A DNA stretch of 64,000 nucleotides from Actimicrobium sp034313845. GTDB taxonomy: Bacteria; Pseudomonadota; Gammaproteobacteria; Burkholderiales; Burkholderiaceae_D. Every line of letters starts with the position of its first letter. The first letter of the stretch is position 1. Made by a program: the position numbers and the translations under genes. The stretch lies in the NCBI RefSeq assembly GCF_034313845.1, contig NZ_JAVIWN010000007.1; one strand, given 5' to 3'. Below are positions 34,135-43,847 of the stretch, piece after piece. The notes under the pieces were generated by a model. The model was not told where the DNA came from, made no database searches, and saw only the letters and a list, made by a program, of their open reading frames with translations.

Positions 34135-34797
34135 TCAGGCCGGCGCACCAGCTTGACGTCGCGGGTCGGCGTGCGCAAAGGCGTCGAGCGCGTCGCAGCG
34201 GGCCATGATCCGGTCGACGGTCGGGATGTCGGCAACCGTGATCTTGAAAACGCGTGCAACGACGACAATGCTGGCAAGGCAGATGTCGGCAATGGTGGGC
34301 GACTCACCGTGGCAGAACATGCCGGTGCCGGGCTCCGACGCGAGGCGCTGTTCCAGCGCTTGCAAACCTGTCGTGAACCAGTGAATTTGCCAGGCGCGCC
34401 AGGCTGCGTCGTCGAAGTTACTGGTGCCGGTCAGGTACTTTTTGATGCGCGGTGTGACGAGCGGGTGGGTATCGCCAGCCAGCATCGCCGCCAGGGAACG
34501 AACCCGTGCACGCGCATGCAGTCCGGTCGGCAGCAAGGCTGGCGCAGGCTGCATTTCATCGAGGAATTCGAGGATCGCCAAAGATTGCGTCAGGGGTGCC
34601 TGACCAGGCTCGATGAGTGCCGGAATGGCACCCATCGGATTGATCTTCAAAAAGGCAGCGCTGCGCTGTTCGCCGGTATCGAGATTGATGATGCGTTCAT
34701 GGGCAGTGAGGCCTTTGAGGTTGAGTGCGACGCGTACGCGATACGTCGCCGAAGTGCGCCAGAAGGCAAATAACTCGAATTCAGGTTGCTGTGACAT
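34135..34797 (-). CDS. maiA: Maleylacetoacetate isomerase / zeta-class glutathione S-transferase
   Basis: This 220-residue cytoplasmic enzyme has a thioredoxin-like N-terminal domain (FELFAFWRTSATYRVRVALN, then NPMGAIPALIEPGQAPLTQS) and an alpha-helical C-terminal domain (GESPTIADICLASIV). The order and loop sequences fit MaiA, which isomerises maleylacetoacetate with glutathione in tyrosine degradation. The zeta signature SSCxxRVRIAL is altered to RTSATYRVRVAL: the cysteine is absent but the leading serine region is kept. No other tyrosine-degradation gene is adjacent, so a general glutathione transferase is also possible. ATG 34797 was chosen for its GGAG ribosome-binding site. Confidence 0.8.
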   Translation of the reverse strand: MSQQPEFELFAFWRTSATYRVRVALNLKGLTAHERIINLDTGEQRSAAFLKINPMGAIPALIEPGQAPLTQSLAILEFLDEMQPAPALLPTGLHARARVRSLAAMLAGDTHPLVTPRIKKYLTGTSNFDDAAWRAWQIHWFTTGLQALEQRLASEPGTGMFCHGESPTIADICLASIVVVARVFKITVADIPTVDRIMARCDALDAFAHADPRRQAGAPA

Positions 34798-35032
34798 GGG
34801 ATCTCCGATGGAGGGAATCAAATAGTTGCATGATTGTTCGTCAAGCTTGCAGCGCCAGCAGATAATGCAGGTATCTTGTGAATGCGTCTAGCCAATAGCT
34901 GACCAGCAGGGACCGGATGCATGAATTGCCTCTGCTCACACTACCAGACTAAGCCGCGCCGTTGGGCTTCGATTGCTGGTTGCTGATCTGGCAGGCATCG
35001 ATTGCTTTACTGGGGTTCAATGGAGTGCAGCG

Positions 35033-35196
35033 ATGTCGGAATATCGGAAAAGCTTTTTTTGGTGTCTGTGCTTTTGCCTGTTGCTATCCATTGTTGCGGC
35101 GTTTGATTTACTGACGTCCTACCGACAGGAAAAAAATCTGCCTATAACCGAGTCGCTAACGCCAGCTTTCTGCTCAGCGAATGGCTTCATGGAGCG
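35033..35196 (+). pseudogene. Out-of-frame 5' part of the diguanylate cyclase gene (membrane anchor)
   Basis: The frame beginning ATG 35033 encodes MSEYRKSFFWCLCFCLLLSI and further hydrophobic residues, a convincing first membrane segment. After RQEK it loses coherence. The other frame, open from 35107, reads KSAYNRVANASFLLSEWLHG then AMENSDYV and continues into the cyclase. The two frames would join at the run of seven A residues at 35130-35136 if one A were added. It is either a true mutation, a slippage site or a sequencing error. Confidence 0.7.
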
Positions 35197-36474
35197 ATGG
35201 AAAATTCCGACTACGTGCTACGCGATATCATCGGTCAGGTCTCGCCGGATGCCTTGCTCTATCCGGATGCCGACCTGGTACGGCAGGCGCGCATCACCCG
35301 CCTGATCGAAGCCAAACGAACCACGCTGCCCAATGCGGCCGGGGTTGGATTGGTTGACCGGAACTGCGTGGTCACGCACACGAACGCCAAAGCAGGTGTC
35401 GATGCGAGTGGCCGGGAGTGGTGCAAGTCGATGCGGGAAGATCCGTTGCGCGAGACCTTCGTTTCACACGTCTACACCAACAAGGCGGGACGGTTATCGG
35501 TCACGCAAGTGCGGCGCTTCCCGGATGCCGGGAAGGGGTTTCAAGGCTCGGCCGGTGTCGCGCTGGACCTTGGTTTTTTTTCTGACAGGATCGCGTTGAT
35601 GGCGCTGGGTCCGGGCGGCGCGATCCTGATCGCTGATACGCGGCTAGGTTTGCTGGCGCGCAAGCCGGCCAGGCCGGAGTTGCTCGGGAAAACGCTCGAC
35701 GATGCGCAGACCGCGCAATTCGTCGCCTCGAGCGGGGCCTACGCGTCCTATCGTGGGCGCTCGACCATTGACGGCATCACACGTCTGTATGGTGCCCGCA
35801 AGGTCGATGACCTGCCGTTCATTGTCGTTGTCGGAGAAGCCGATAGCGACTGGCAGGCAAGCTGGCGACGGCGCGCGCTGGGAGAGATGGTGGCGCTACT
35901 GTTGCTCTGTACGATGGCGATCCTGATGTTGCGCAAGCATTGGGCACTGCTACGCCATCAGCAGATGTTGTCGAAGATGGCCAATACCGATACGCTGGCC
36001 GGCGTCGCCAACCGGCGTCATTTCATGTCCCGTTTTAGCGTGGAACTCAAGCATGCACAACGACATGGTTCCGGGCTGGCGGTACTCATGCTCGATATTG
36101 ACCACTTCAAGCAGATCAACGATACCTACGGCCATGCGATGGGTGACCAGGCCATACTCAGCTGCGTTCAAGCCTGCCAGACGGTGTTGCGTGACATTGA
36201 TTTCCTGAGTCGTTTCGGTGGCGACGAGTTTGCGATTTTGCTGTCGGATACCGGTATCGACGGTGCGCAGGTGGCAGCAGAGCGGTTGCGTCAGGCAATC
36301 CTGCATTGCCGGATTGCCAGCAACGCCGGCGAACTGGTCACGATGACAGTCAGCATCGGGCTGGCAATGCTCGATGCCGGCACACAGGACGTCGAGGCCG
36401 CACTGGCCAAAGCCGATGCCGCGCTGTACCGCGCCAAGAGCAGGGGGCGCAATTGCATCGAGTTTGCGGCGTGA
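35197..36474 (+). CDS. GGDEF diguanylate cyclase with periplasmic sensor domain (N-terminus frameshifted)
   Basis: The open frame gives 425 residues, but the natural protein probably starts at ATG 35033 in another frame (about 480 residues). Residues about 1-215 of the present frame resemble a periplasmic CACHE-like sensor (GVGLVDRNCVVTHTNAKAGV, SVTQVRRFPDAGKGFQGSAG). A membrane helix ALGEMVALLLLCTMAILML follows near 230-248. The C-terminal GGDEF domain has NTDTLAGVANRRHF, MLDIDHFKQINDTYGHAMGD and SRFGGDEFAILLSDT, so c-di-GMP synthesis looks intact; no I-site RxxD was evident before GGDEF in the standard position. Without the first membrane segment the sensor would not be exported. Confidence 0.85.
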   Translation: MENSDYVLRDIIGQVSPDALLYPDADLVRQARITRLIEAKRTTLPNAAGVGLVDRNCVVTHTNAKAGVDASGREWCKSMREDPLRETFVSHVYTNKAGRLSVTQVRRFPDAGKGFQGSAGVALDLGFFSDRIALMALGPGGAILIADTRLGLLARKPARPELLGKTLDDAQTAQFVASSGAYASYRGRSTIDGITRLYGARKVDDLPFIVVVGEADSDWQASWRRRALGEMVALLLLCTMAILMLRKHWALLRHQQMLSKMANTDTLAGVANRRHFMSRFSVELKHAQRHGSGLAVLMLDIDHFKQINDTYGHAMGDQAILSCVQACQTVLRDIDFLSRFGGDEFAILLSDTGIDGAQVAAERLRQAILHCRIASNAGELVTMTVSIGLAMLDAGTQDVEAALAKADAALYRAKSRGRNCIEFAA

Positions 36475-36583
36475 GCCGGACTTTTTCAATCACATCAGTA
36501 CCGGATGACCGATTACCGCATGGCGTCAGTGCCGCTCTCAGGCTACCCTCAGCAACACTGATTGCGACGATGACGAACCCTCC

Positions 36584-39500
36584 ATGAAATTGCCTCTCCC
36601 GGAAAATCTGGCTCCGGTGGTCATGGCCCCGCGCTGCCTGTCCATTGATCTCGAAGTTGGCATTCAGGATTGCCGTATCCACAGTTTTGCGGCCGTTCAG
36701 GGGGATACCCGGACGGCGTTTGTTTTCCGCAAAGGTGATCTGTCCGAAGCACTGTCAAAGCTCGATGACTTCGCGGCGAGCTCGTCGTTCCTGCTGGGTC
36801 ATAACCTGATCGGTTTTGACCTGCCGCACCTCGCTGCTGCTGCGCCTACCCTCGCCCTGCTGCATTTGCCGGCGGTCGACACGTTGCGCCTCAATCCGCT
36901 CGCCTTTCCGCGCAATCCTTATCACCACCTGGTCAAGCACTACCAGGATGGACGACTGCAAAGTGGCTCGCTCAATGATCCGGAGCTCGATGCGCGCCTG
37001 GCGCTGACGGTATTTCATGACCAGTTACTGGCCTTCCAGACACTTCAGTCCGACACCCCCGACCTGCTGACGGCATGGCACTGGCTCACCGTGCCCGACG
37101 GTATCAGCTCGGGTCTCAACGCAGTCTTCATGACCATCCGCCGTGCAGCACGCCCATCGTCAGAGAGCGCCCACGCCGCGATCCTGCGGCGCTTGTCCGG
37201 GCAAGCTTGCCGTGTGCAAGGTCAGGCGATCCTCAACGACAGCGCCCGTCACGGCTGGGCGCTGGCCTATGCATTGTCGTGGCTCTCTGTTGCTGGCGGC
37301 AATTCCGTCATGCCGCCATGGGTGCGGCATCAATTCCCCGCCGCCGGCGAACTGGTCAGGCAATTGCGTGATGTCCGTTGTGATGACCCGTCCTGTGACT
37401 GGTGCAGCGAGAGGCACGATGCCCTCAAGGAGTTGCAGCGCTGGTTCGGTTTGCCCGGGTTTCGTCCCGAACCGGTCGATGCAGATGGTCGTCCGCTGCA
37501 ACAAGCCATCGTCGAAGCCGCGATGACGGGCCGCCACGCGCTGGCCATCCTGCCCACCGGCACCGGCAAATCGCTGTGCTATCAGCTGCCCGCCTTGTCG
37601 CGCTATGACAAGACCGGTGCGCTGACCATCGTTATTTCGCCGCTGGTAGCCTTGATGGCAGATCAGGTCGCCGGTCTCGAAGCGCGTGGTATTGCCTGTT
37701 GTGCTGCCATCAACGGGATGCTCTCGATGCCGGAGCGCGCCGACGTGCTCGACCGCGTGCGGTTGGGCGATATCGGCATCCTGATCGTTTCGCCCGAGCA
37801 GTTGCGCAACCGCGCGCTGCGCACCGTGCTGGCACAGCGCGAGATTGGCGCATGGGTGCTCGATGAAGCTCATTGCCTCTCGAAATGGGGACACGATTTC
37901 CGGCCGGACTATCGCTATGTCGGACGCTTCATCCGTGAAAGCGCCGGCGCGGGCAACGTCCCACCGGTGTTGTGCCTGACCGCTACCGCCAAGCCGGATG
38001 TGGTCGCCGACATGGTCGGCTATTTCCGCGACAAGGTCGGCATCGCGCTTGCCGTGTTCAATGGCGGGGCCGAGCGCAAGAACCTTGATTTCGTCGTTGT
38101 TCCGACTACCCCCGCGACCAAATTCGCCGACATCTTTCAGCTCGTGATGACCGATCTGCCGCTGCCCGGTTTGGGCGGCGCGATTGTCTACTGTGCGTTG
38201 CGCAAGCAAACCGAAGAGGTCGCGCAATTCCTGCGCGAAAAGGGTGTGCGCGCCAGTCACTTTCACGCCGGTCTGGCACCCGAAGTCAAGAAAGTCACGC
38301 AACAGCGATTCATCGCCGGCAAACTGACGGTGATGGTCGCCACCAACGCGTTCGGCATGGGTATCGACAAACCGGATGTGCGTCTGGTGATTCACGCGGA
38401 CATTCCCGGCTCGCTGGAAAACTACTTGCAGGAAGCCGGACGCGCCGGTCGCGATCGTGCCGCGGCGCGCTGCGTTTTGCTGTACACGCCGGAAGACGTC
38501 GAGCGGCAGTTCGGCATGTCGGCTCGTTCCCGCCTGACACAGCGCGAAATCCAGTCGATCCTGAAAGCGCTGAAAAACATCAATCGCAAGAAGCGGCTAG
38601 ATGGTGAAATCATCGCTACCGCTGGCGAGATTCTGGCCGAAGACAATGAAGCCGCTTTCCAGCGCGATTCGGCCACCGATGACACGCGGGTGCGCACCGG
38701 TATCGCCTGGCTCGAAGAAGCCGCATTGCTGACGCGCGAAGAAAATCGCGTGCAGGTGTTCCCGTCGTCGTTGCGGGTCGCTTCGCTCGACGAGGCGCGA
38801 CAAAAACTGGCCGGCCAATCCTTGTTTGCCGACTACCAGCGCCAGTTACTGGCGCTGGTGCAAGCGCTGATCTCGGCCGATGCCGACGAGGGAATCTCGA
38901 CCGATGAACTGATGGGCGTCTCCGGGCTATCGGCCGACAAAGTGCGTGCCGCACTGTACGACCTTGAGACGCTGGGCATTGCCAGCAACGATACGGCGCT
39001 GACCGCTTTTGTTCACGTCGGCGTCGAGCGCTCTTCGCTCAAGCGCCTCGCCGAGGCGGCCGAACTGGAAATCGCGCTGATCGATTTGCTGCGGCAAGCG
39101 GCACCCGAGCTCGGCAAAGGCGATGACACCCTGCTGCAGTTGCGCCATGCCACGCAGGCCCTGAAAGACGCCGGCCACACCACCGCGCTGCCGGAAAAAC
39201 TGGCACGGATCGTACGCAGTCTGGCCAGTGACGGACGCAACGAAGATGGCGGTACCGGTAGCCTGCGCCTGCGCCGGCTGGATGCAGAATCGCTGCACAT
39301 CACGTTGCAGCGCGACTGGTCAGCACTGGCAAAAACGGCTGCATTGCGGCGATCGGCGGCATCCGTATTGCTGGCCCACTTGCTGGCAAGTGTGCCGACG
39401 GGATTGCGCGGCGCTGACTTGCTGGCAGTGACAACGCTGGGAAAACTCCATGCTGCCATGGACGATGATCTAACGCTGAAGATGGATGTGAAAGAACCGG

Positions 39501-41713
39501 CCAAATTACTCGACCGTGCGCTGTTGTGGTTGCATGAACAGGAAGTGATCCGGCTCAACAAGGGCTTGGCGGTATTCCGGCCGGCGATGACGATCCGGCT
39601 GGCGATGGACAAGCGCGGCTTCGCCAAAGCCGATTTCGCGCCCTTGAAACTGCATTACGACGAACAGGTCGTGCAGATCCACGTGATGGCCGAGTACGTG
39701 CAGCGTGGCTTGCAGGCGATCGCGCAAGCGGTGCAACTGGCGATGGATTATTTCAGCCTTGAGCGTGATGAATTCATGCAGCGCTGGCTGCCCGATCGCG
39801 AGAAGGAGCTGGCGCGGCAAACCACGCCGGCCTCATGGCGCAGCATCGTCGAGGAGCTCAACAATCCGGTCCAGCAAAAAATCGTCACCGACGACCGCGA
39901 GCAAACCAATGTTCTGGTGCTGGCCGGACCCGGCTCCGGCAAGACCCGCGTGCTGGTGCACCGGATTGCCTACCTGATCCGCGTGAAACGCGAAAACCCG
40001 CGTGCCATCCTGGCGCTCGCCTACAACCGCCACGCTGCCGTCGAAGTGCGCCGTCGCCTTGCCGCGTTGATCGGCGATGACGCCAGGGGCGTGGTCGTGC
40101 TGACCTGCCATGCCTTTGCCATGCGCCTTACCGGTGCCAGTTTTCGTGGGCGTTCGATGCACGACGGTGAGGCCTTCCGGGAGGTCATGCGCCAGGCAGT
40201 GGCACTGCTCAAGGGCGACGGTCTGCCCGCCGATGAAGCCGACCAGCAGCGCGACCAACTGCTGGCCGCGTTCCGCTGGATTCTGGTCGACGAGTACCAG
40301 GACATCGGTCCTGACCAGTACTATCTGATCTCCGCGCTGGCCGGTCGCACCCGTTCCGAAGAAGATGGTCGGCTCAGCCTGTTTGCGGTCGGCGATGACG
40401 ACCAGAACATCTATGCCTTTGATGGTGCCTCCGTCGAATTCATTCGCCGCTTTGAACAGGATTACGCCGCCAGGCCGGCTTTCCTGCTCGACAATTACCG
40501 CTCGACGCGCCACATTATCGCGGCGGCCAACGCGCTCGTTGCACCGGCCCGGGAGCGTATGAAAGCCGACAATCCGGTCACGATAGACAGTGCTCGCAGC
40601 AAAGCCGATGGCGGTGGAGATTGGGCGGTGCGCGACCCGGTCGGCAAGGGACGTGTCCAGATTCTCCCTGCCGGTGAGAGCCCGGTCGACCAGGCCGTCG
40701 CGGTGATGACCGAGTTGCAGCGCCTGTGCGCGCTTGACCCCGACTGGGACTGGAGCCGGGTCGCCGTGATTGCCCGTGACTGGTATTTTCTGGACCCGGT
40801 GCGTTGCTACTGCGAACGCGCTGCCATCCCGGTCCAGCTGGCCAACGAAGAAATTGCCTCATTCTGGCGGCTGCGCGAAACCCGCGCGCTGATCGACTGG
40901 TTACATGCCCGCGAGAGCGCGCTGATTGATACGGGCGCTGTCTACGGTTGGCTCGCTACCCAGCCTTCAGGACCTTGGTGGGCCTTGTTGCGTGAAGCCA
41001 TTGACGACTATCGACTGGAGACCGTTGGTGCCGAATTGCCGGCGGGTTATCTCATCGATTGGCTGGCCGAATGGGGCCGCGAAATGCGTCGCCGCCAGAC
41101 CGGATTGCTGTTGCTCACTGCGCATCGCGCCAAGGGACTGGAGTTTGACCATGTCGCGATTCTTGACGGCCACTGGGATCGACGTGGCGGAAATGAAGAT
41201 GCCGATGCACCGCGTCGCCTGTACTACGTGGCGATGACTCGCGCCAGGCATACGCTGCTGTTGGCGCGCTCGGGCAAGCGGCACGTGTTGATCGATGCCT
41301 TGCCGGAGTCGCCCGCTCTGTTGCGTCGTCAGCCGGCCATGCTGTCTGCGTCGCCGCCGGAGCTGGCGCGGCGCTACTTGTCGCTCACGCCGCAGGATGT
41401 CTATATTGGTTTCGCCGGTCGACATCAGCTTGCGGACCCGGTGCATGCTGCGATTGCAGCGCTGTCGGCTGGTGATCCGATCACGTTGATACGGGGAGAG
41501 CGTCACTGGGAGTTGAACGACTGCATGGGGCGCACGATCGGGCGATTGTCGAAGGCGTTCACTCCGCCAGCCGGCATGCGCTTCGTGAGTGCTCGCGTGG
41601 CAGCAGTGCTGGTGTGGTATCGCGACGAGGCAGATCCCGGCTATCAGGCGCTTGCGCGTTGCGAGCAATGGGAGGTAGTGTTGCCGGAACTGGTTTTCGG
41701 GCCGATGAGTTGA
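36584..41713 (+). CDS. Giant fusion: DnaQ-like exonuclease + RecQ helicase + UvrD-like helicase
   Basis: This 1709-residue protein joins three DNA-processing modules. Residues 15-150 look like a DEDD 3'-5' exonuclease (acidic pair D22/E24 in SIDLEVG, D79 in HNLIGFDLPHL, NDPELDARL at 131-139). C266, C271, C274 and H278 could hold a metal. Residues about 290-620 are a RecQ-type SF2 helicase: PTGTGKSLCYQL at 324-335, DEAHCLSKWGHDF from 427, ATNAFGMGIDKPDVRLVIH, QEAGRAGRD. After winged-helix-like linker regions, residues about 1105-1600 are an SF1 UvrD-like helicase: AGPGSGKTRVL, DEYQDIGPDQYY, GDDDQNIYAFDGAS, LTAHRAKGLEFDHVAI, LYYVAMTRARHTLL. A second UvrD-like gene follows. Helicases of opposite polarity plus a nuclease point to DNA end processing or repair, or defence; none is proven. 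Confidence 0.88.
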   Translation: MKLPLPENLAPVVMAPRCLSIDLEVGIQDCRIHSFAAVQGDTRTAFVFRKGDLSEALSKLDDFAASSSFLLGHNLIGFDLPHLAAAAPTLALLHLPAVDTLRLNPLAFPRNPYHHLVKHYQDGRLQSGSLNDPELDARLALTVFHDQLLAFQTLQSDTPDLLTAWHWLTVPDGISSGLNAVFMTIRRAARPSSESAHAAILRRLSGQACRVQGQAILNDSARHGWALAYALSWLSVAGGNSVMPPWVRHQFPAAGELVRQLRDVRCDDPSCDWCSERHDALKELQRWFGLPGFRPEPVDADGRPLQQAIVEAAMTGRHALAILPTGTGKSLCYQLPALSRYDKTGALTIVISPLVALMADQVAGLEARGIACCAAINGMLSMPERADVLDRVRLGDIGILIVSPEQLRNRALRTVLAQREIGAWVLDEAHCLSKWGHDFRPDYRYVGRFIRESAGAGNVPPVLCLTATAKPDVVADMVGYFRDKVGIALAVFNGGAERKNLDFVVVPTTPATKFADIFQLVMTDLPLPGLGGAIVYCALRKQTEEVAQFLREKGVRASHFHAGLAPEVKKVTQQRFIAGKLTVMVATNAFGMGIDKPDVRLVIHADIPGSLENYLQEAGRAGRDRAAARCVLLYTPEDVERQFGMSARSRLTQREIQSILKALKNINRKKRLDGEIIATAGEILAEDNEAAFQRDSATDDTRVRTGIAWLEEAALLTREENRVQVFPSSLRVASLDEARQKLAGQSLFADYQRQLLALVQALISADADEGISTDELMGVSGLSADKVRAALYDLETLGIASNDTALTAFVHVGVERSSLKRLAEAAELEIALIDLLRQAAPELGKGDDTLLQLRHATQALKDAGHTTALPEKLARIVRSLASDGRNEDGGTGSLRLRRLDAESLHITLQRDWSALAKTAALRRSAASVLLAHLLASVPTGLRGADLLAVTTLGKLHAAMDDDLTLKMDVKEPAKLLDRALLWLHEQEVIRLNKGLAVFRPAMTIRLAMDKRGFAKADFAPLKLHYDEQVVQIHVMAEYVQRGLQAIAQAVQLAMDYFSLERDEFMQRWLPDREKELARQTTPASWRSIVEELNNPVQQKIVTDDREQTNVLVLAGPGSGKTRVLVHRIAYLIRVKRENPRAILALAYNRHAAVEVRRRLAALIGDDARGVVVLTCHAFAMRLTGASFRGRSMHDGEAFREVMRQAVALLKGDGLPADEADQQRDQLLAAFRWILVDEYQDIGPDQYYLISALAGRTRSEEDGRLSLFAVGDDDQNIYAFDGASVEFIRRFEQDYAARPAFLLDNYRSTRHIIAAANALVAPARERMKADNPVTIDSARSKADGGGDWAVRDPVGKGRVQILPAGESPVDQAVAVMTELQRLCALDPDWDWSRVAVIARDWYFLDPVRCYCERAAIPVQLANEEIASFWRLRETRALIDWLHARESALIDTGAVYGWLATQPSGPWWALLREAIDDYRLETVGAELPAGYLIDWLAEWGREMRRRQTGLLLLTAHRAKGLEFDHVAILDGHWDRRGGNEDADAPRRLYYVAMTRARHTLLLARSGKRHVLIDALPESPALLRRQPAMLSASPPELARRYLSLTPQDVYIGFAGRHQLADPVHAAIAALSAGDPITLIRGERHWELNDCMGRTIGRLSKAFTPPAGMRFVSARVAAVLVWYRDEADPGYQALARCEQWEVVLPELVFGPMS

Positions 41714-41844
41714 TGATGTCCGCGGTCGGGGCAGGCGGATCTACCGAAGCAGCAAGCCAGATAATCGCTCGCTTCAAACGCGGTAATTTTTTCAATCGCA
41801 GCGCGGCTCGACTACCATACTGATTTCCGCTTCAATGGACTTCC

Positions 41845-43833
41845 ATGCCCGTCTCCCCGACCCCCGAACAAATCGCGATCATTGATTCGACCAAGCCGGT
41901 CACGATGATCGAAGCCGTCGCCGGTGCCGGCAAGACCACGGTGCTGGCGTGCGTGCTCAAACGGGCTTGCGAAAAAGGTGTCGCTGCCGGCCAGGCCATC
42001 GCGCTGTGTTTTTCGCAGGGGGCCAAGGAACGATTGATGCAAAAATTCCTGGAAGAAGGAACGCCGCGCGGCATCGTGGTCCAGACCGTCGAAGAGTTCG
42101 CTCGTCAGCAAGTGCTCAACATGGCCAGCGCCAGCTATCTCGACATCCCCATTTTTTACGAGAGCAATGAGCAGATCCGGCCACATATCGTGGCCGCAGC
42201 CGAGATGGTGTGGCAGCGATACGCCGATGCCGGCGTACGTACTGATTTTGACTTTTCCTTTGACAGCAACGAACGGGTCGAAGACTTTATCCGCTTGCTG
42301 GTGCGCCTGAAAGCGAGCCTCCTGACACTCGAATTTGATGCGCGCGAGTCTGACGAAATCGCCGAGTCGCTCGACGAATCGCCGGAGATCATCGCGATTT
42401 GCCAGGAGATCGAACGCCAGCGCGGGGCCGATACCGGCGAGTGCATCTGGCAAAGTCCGTTCGATCATGCGACCGATTTGATCGCGTTATTCCGGCGCCA
42501 GCCAGAGGCGATTGACGTGTTGCCGCGTTTCCGGATTTGTGTGGTCGACGAATGGCATGACGTCAATGCAGCCGAGTTTGCGCTGGTGCAATTGCTGGCG
42601 CGGCATGCGCGGCTGGTGGTGGTGGGTGATCGCGACCAGATTATCAATGCCGAACGCGGAGCCGACCCGGCGCTGTCATCGAATGGCTTTGATTTCGCTT
42701 TTCCCGGAGCGACCCGGCAGGCCATTACCCGCACGTTTCGTTTTGGCTCGTCCGTGTCGACGCTGGCCGCCACGATGATGCGGCGCGAATGCGTCTCGCA
42801 GCCGGGACTCAGTACCAAGGTCACCCATGTCTCGTACCAGTCCGGGCCGGACAATGATTGCGCTGCCCAGGTTGTTGCGGTCATCGTTGCAGCACGCGCG
42901 CGCAAGGTGGTCAAACTCAGTGAGTTCGCCATCGTGGTGCGCGATGCCGACCAGAGTATCGAGATCGAAAACCAGCTGATCGACGCGCAAATTCCATTCC
43001 GCTGTACGGGTTTCGATTCGTACCTGGTGCGTCCCGAGATACTGATGCTGCGCGGCTTGCTGCATATCGCCTCTGGCAGTTACACCACGCTGGCCGGCGA
43101 CAAGCCGACCTGCGAAAAGCTGGTGCGCAGCCTTGGTCTGTATGCGTCGGCGCGGTTTGATTCGGATGCCGATTTTGCCTCGCTGCTGTCGTTCGACGAA
43201 CGGCTGTCCCCGGAGCTGAAAAACGAACGGCGCTGGCAAGAAGCCCTGCGCATGATCACCGCCGAACCGGCCACGCTGGAGTCTTTTTTTTCAGGCATCC
43301 TGTGCCGGGTTGCGTCGGTCGATTCGGATAGCACCGGGCGCTGGAAAATCCGCTTTGCCGAGGTCGTCGAGACCTTGCGCACGATGGCTCGAACCGACAC
43401 GGCAGTGGCCTTGCTGACCTACGCCGCCCGACAGCTCGATCTGGTGTCGGCCACCAGTCGGGTTTTCGTCAGTCGCGGTCGTGCTGATTCGGCCGTACGG
43501 TCCATCGATGCGTTTATCCGCTTTGCTGGCAACCGGCCTGACCAGTCGACGGTCGACTTCCTCACTGAACTGGCAACCCGACAGGCCAGCGTGAGCAAGA
43601 AGCTCAATTACCTGAAAGGTCGTGCCCAATTGGATTTGACGACGGTGCAATATGCGAAGGGCAAGGAGTGGCCGCAGGTGTTAATTCCGTACCTTGAGCG
43701 CGGCCAGTTTCCGCGCACCGCCAGTCTCGGCGAGGAACGTCGCTTGCTGTATGTGGCAATGACGCGGGCGATGACCGCACTGACTCTGTTCGAGCCAGCC
43801 GGCCAGCCCAGTACGCTACTTGTCAGATCCTGA
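41845..43833 (+). CDS. UvrD/PcrA-like SF1 helicase
   Basis: This 662-residue protein has Walker A EAVAGAGKTTVLACVL near residue 25, motif II VVDEWHDVNAAEFALVQLL in place of the usual DExQD, motif III/IV regions VVGDRDQIINAERGADP and ITRTFRFGSSVSTLAATM, motif V LTTVQYAKGKEWPQVLIPYL and motif VI ERRLLYVAMTRAMTALTLF. All key ATPase residues appear present, although DEWH is atypical. It lies 131 bases after the giant exonuclease-RecQ-UvrD gene on the same strand, so the two may work together (inference from position). The gap contains a TACCATACT-like -10, so a separate promoter is possible. Confidence 0.88.
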   Translation: MPVSPTPEQIAIIDSTKPVTMIEAVAGAGKTTVLACVLKRACEKGVAAGQAIALCFSQGAKERLMQKFLEEGTPRGIVVQTVEEFARQQVLNMASASYLDIPIFYESNEQIRPHIVAAAEMVWQRYADAGVRTDFDFSFDSNERVEDFIRLLVRLKASLLTLEFDARESDEIAESLDESPEIIAICQEIERQRGADTGECIWQSPFDHATDLIALFRRQPEAIDVLPRFRICVVDEWHDVNAAEFALVQLLARHARLVVVGDRDQIINAERGADPALSSNGFDFAFPGATRQAITRTFRFGSSVSTLAATMMRRECVSQPGLSTKVTHVSYQSGPDNDCAAQVVAVIVAARARKVVKLSEFAIVVRDADQSIEIENQLIDAQIPFRCTGFDSYLVRPEILMLRGLLHIASGSYTTLAGDKPTCEKLVRSLGLYASARFDSDADFASLLSFDERLSPELKNERRWQEALRMITAEPATLESFFSGILCRVASVDSDSTGRWKIRFAEVVETLRTMARTDTAVALLTYAARQLDLVSATSRVFVSRGRADSAVRSIDAFIRFAGNRPDQSTVDFLTELATRQASVSKKLNYLKGRAQLDLTTVQYAKGKEWPQVLIPYLERGQFPRTASLGEERRLLYVAMTRAMTALTLFEPAGQPSTLLVRS

Positions 43834-43847
43834 ACCTACTGGTTCGG

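Noticed and set aside
37160..38395. A 411-residue minus-strand frame opposite the RecQ part of the fusion
   Set aside because: Same type of shadow: the plus-strand helicase motifs are unambiguous there.
36584..43833. A known defence system of the BREX, Druantia or Zorya type
   Set aside because: None of the marker genes of those systems are present; only helicase and nuclease domains are seen.
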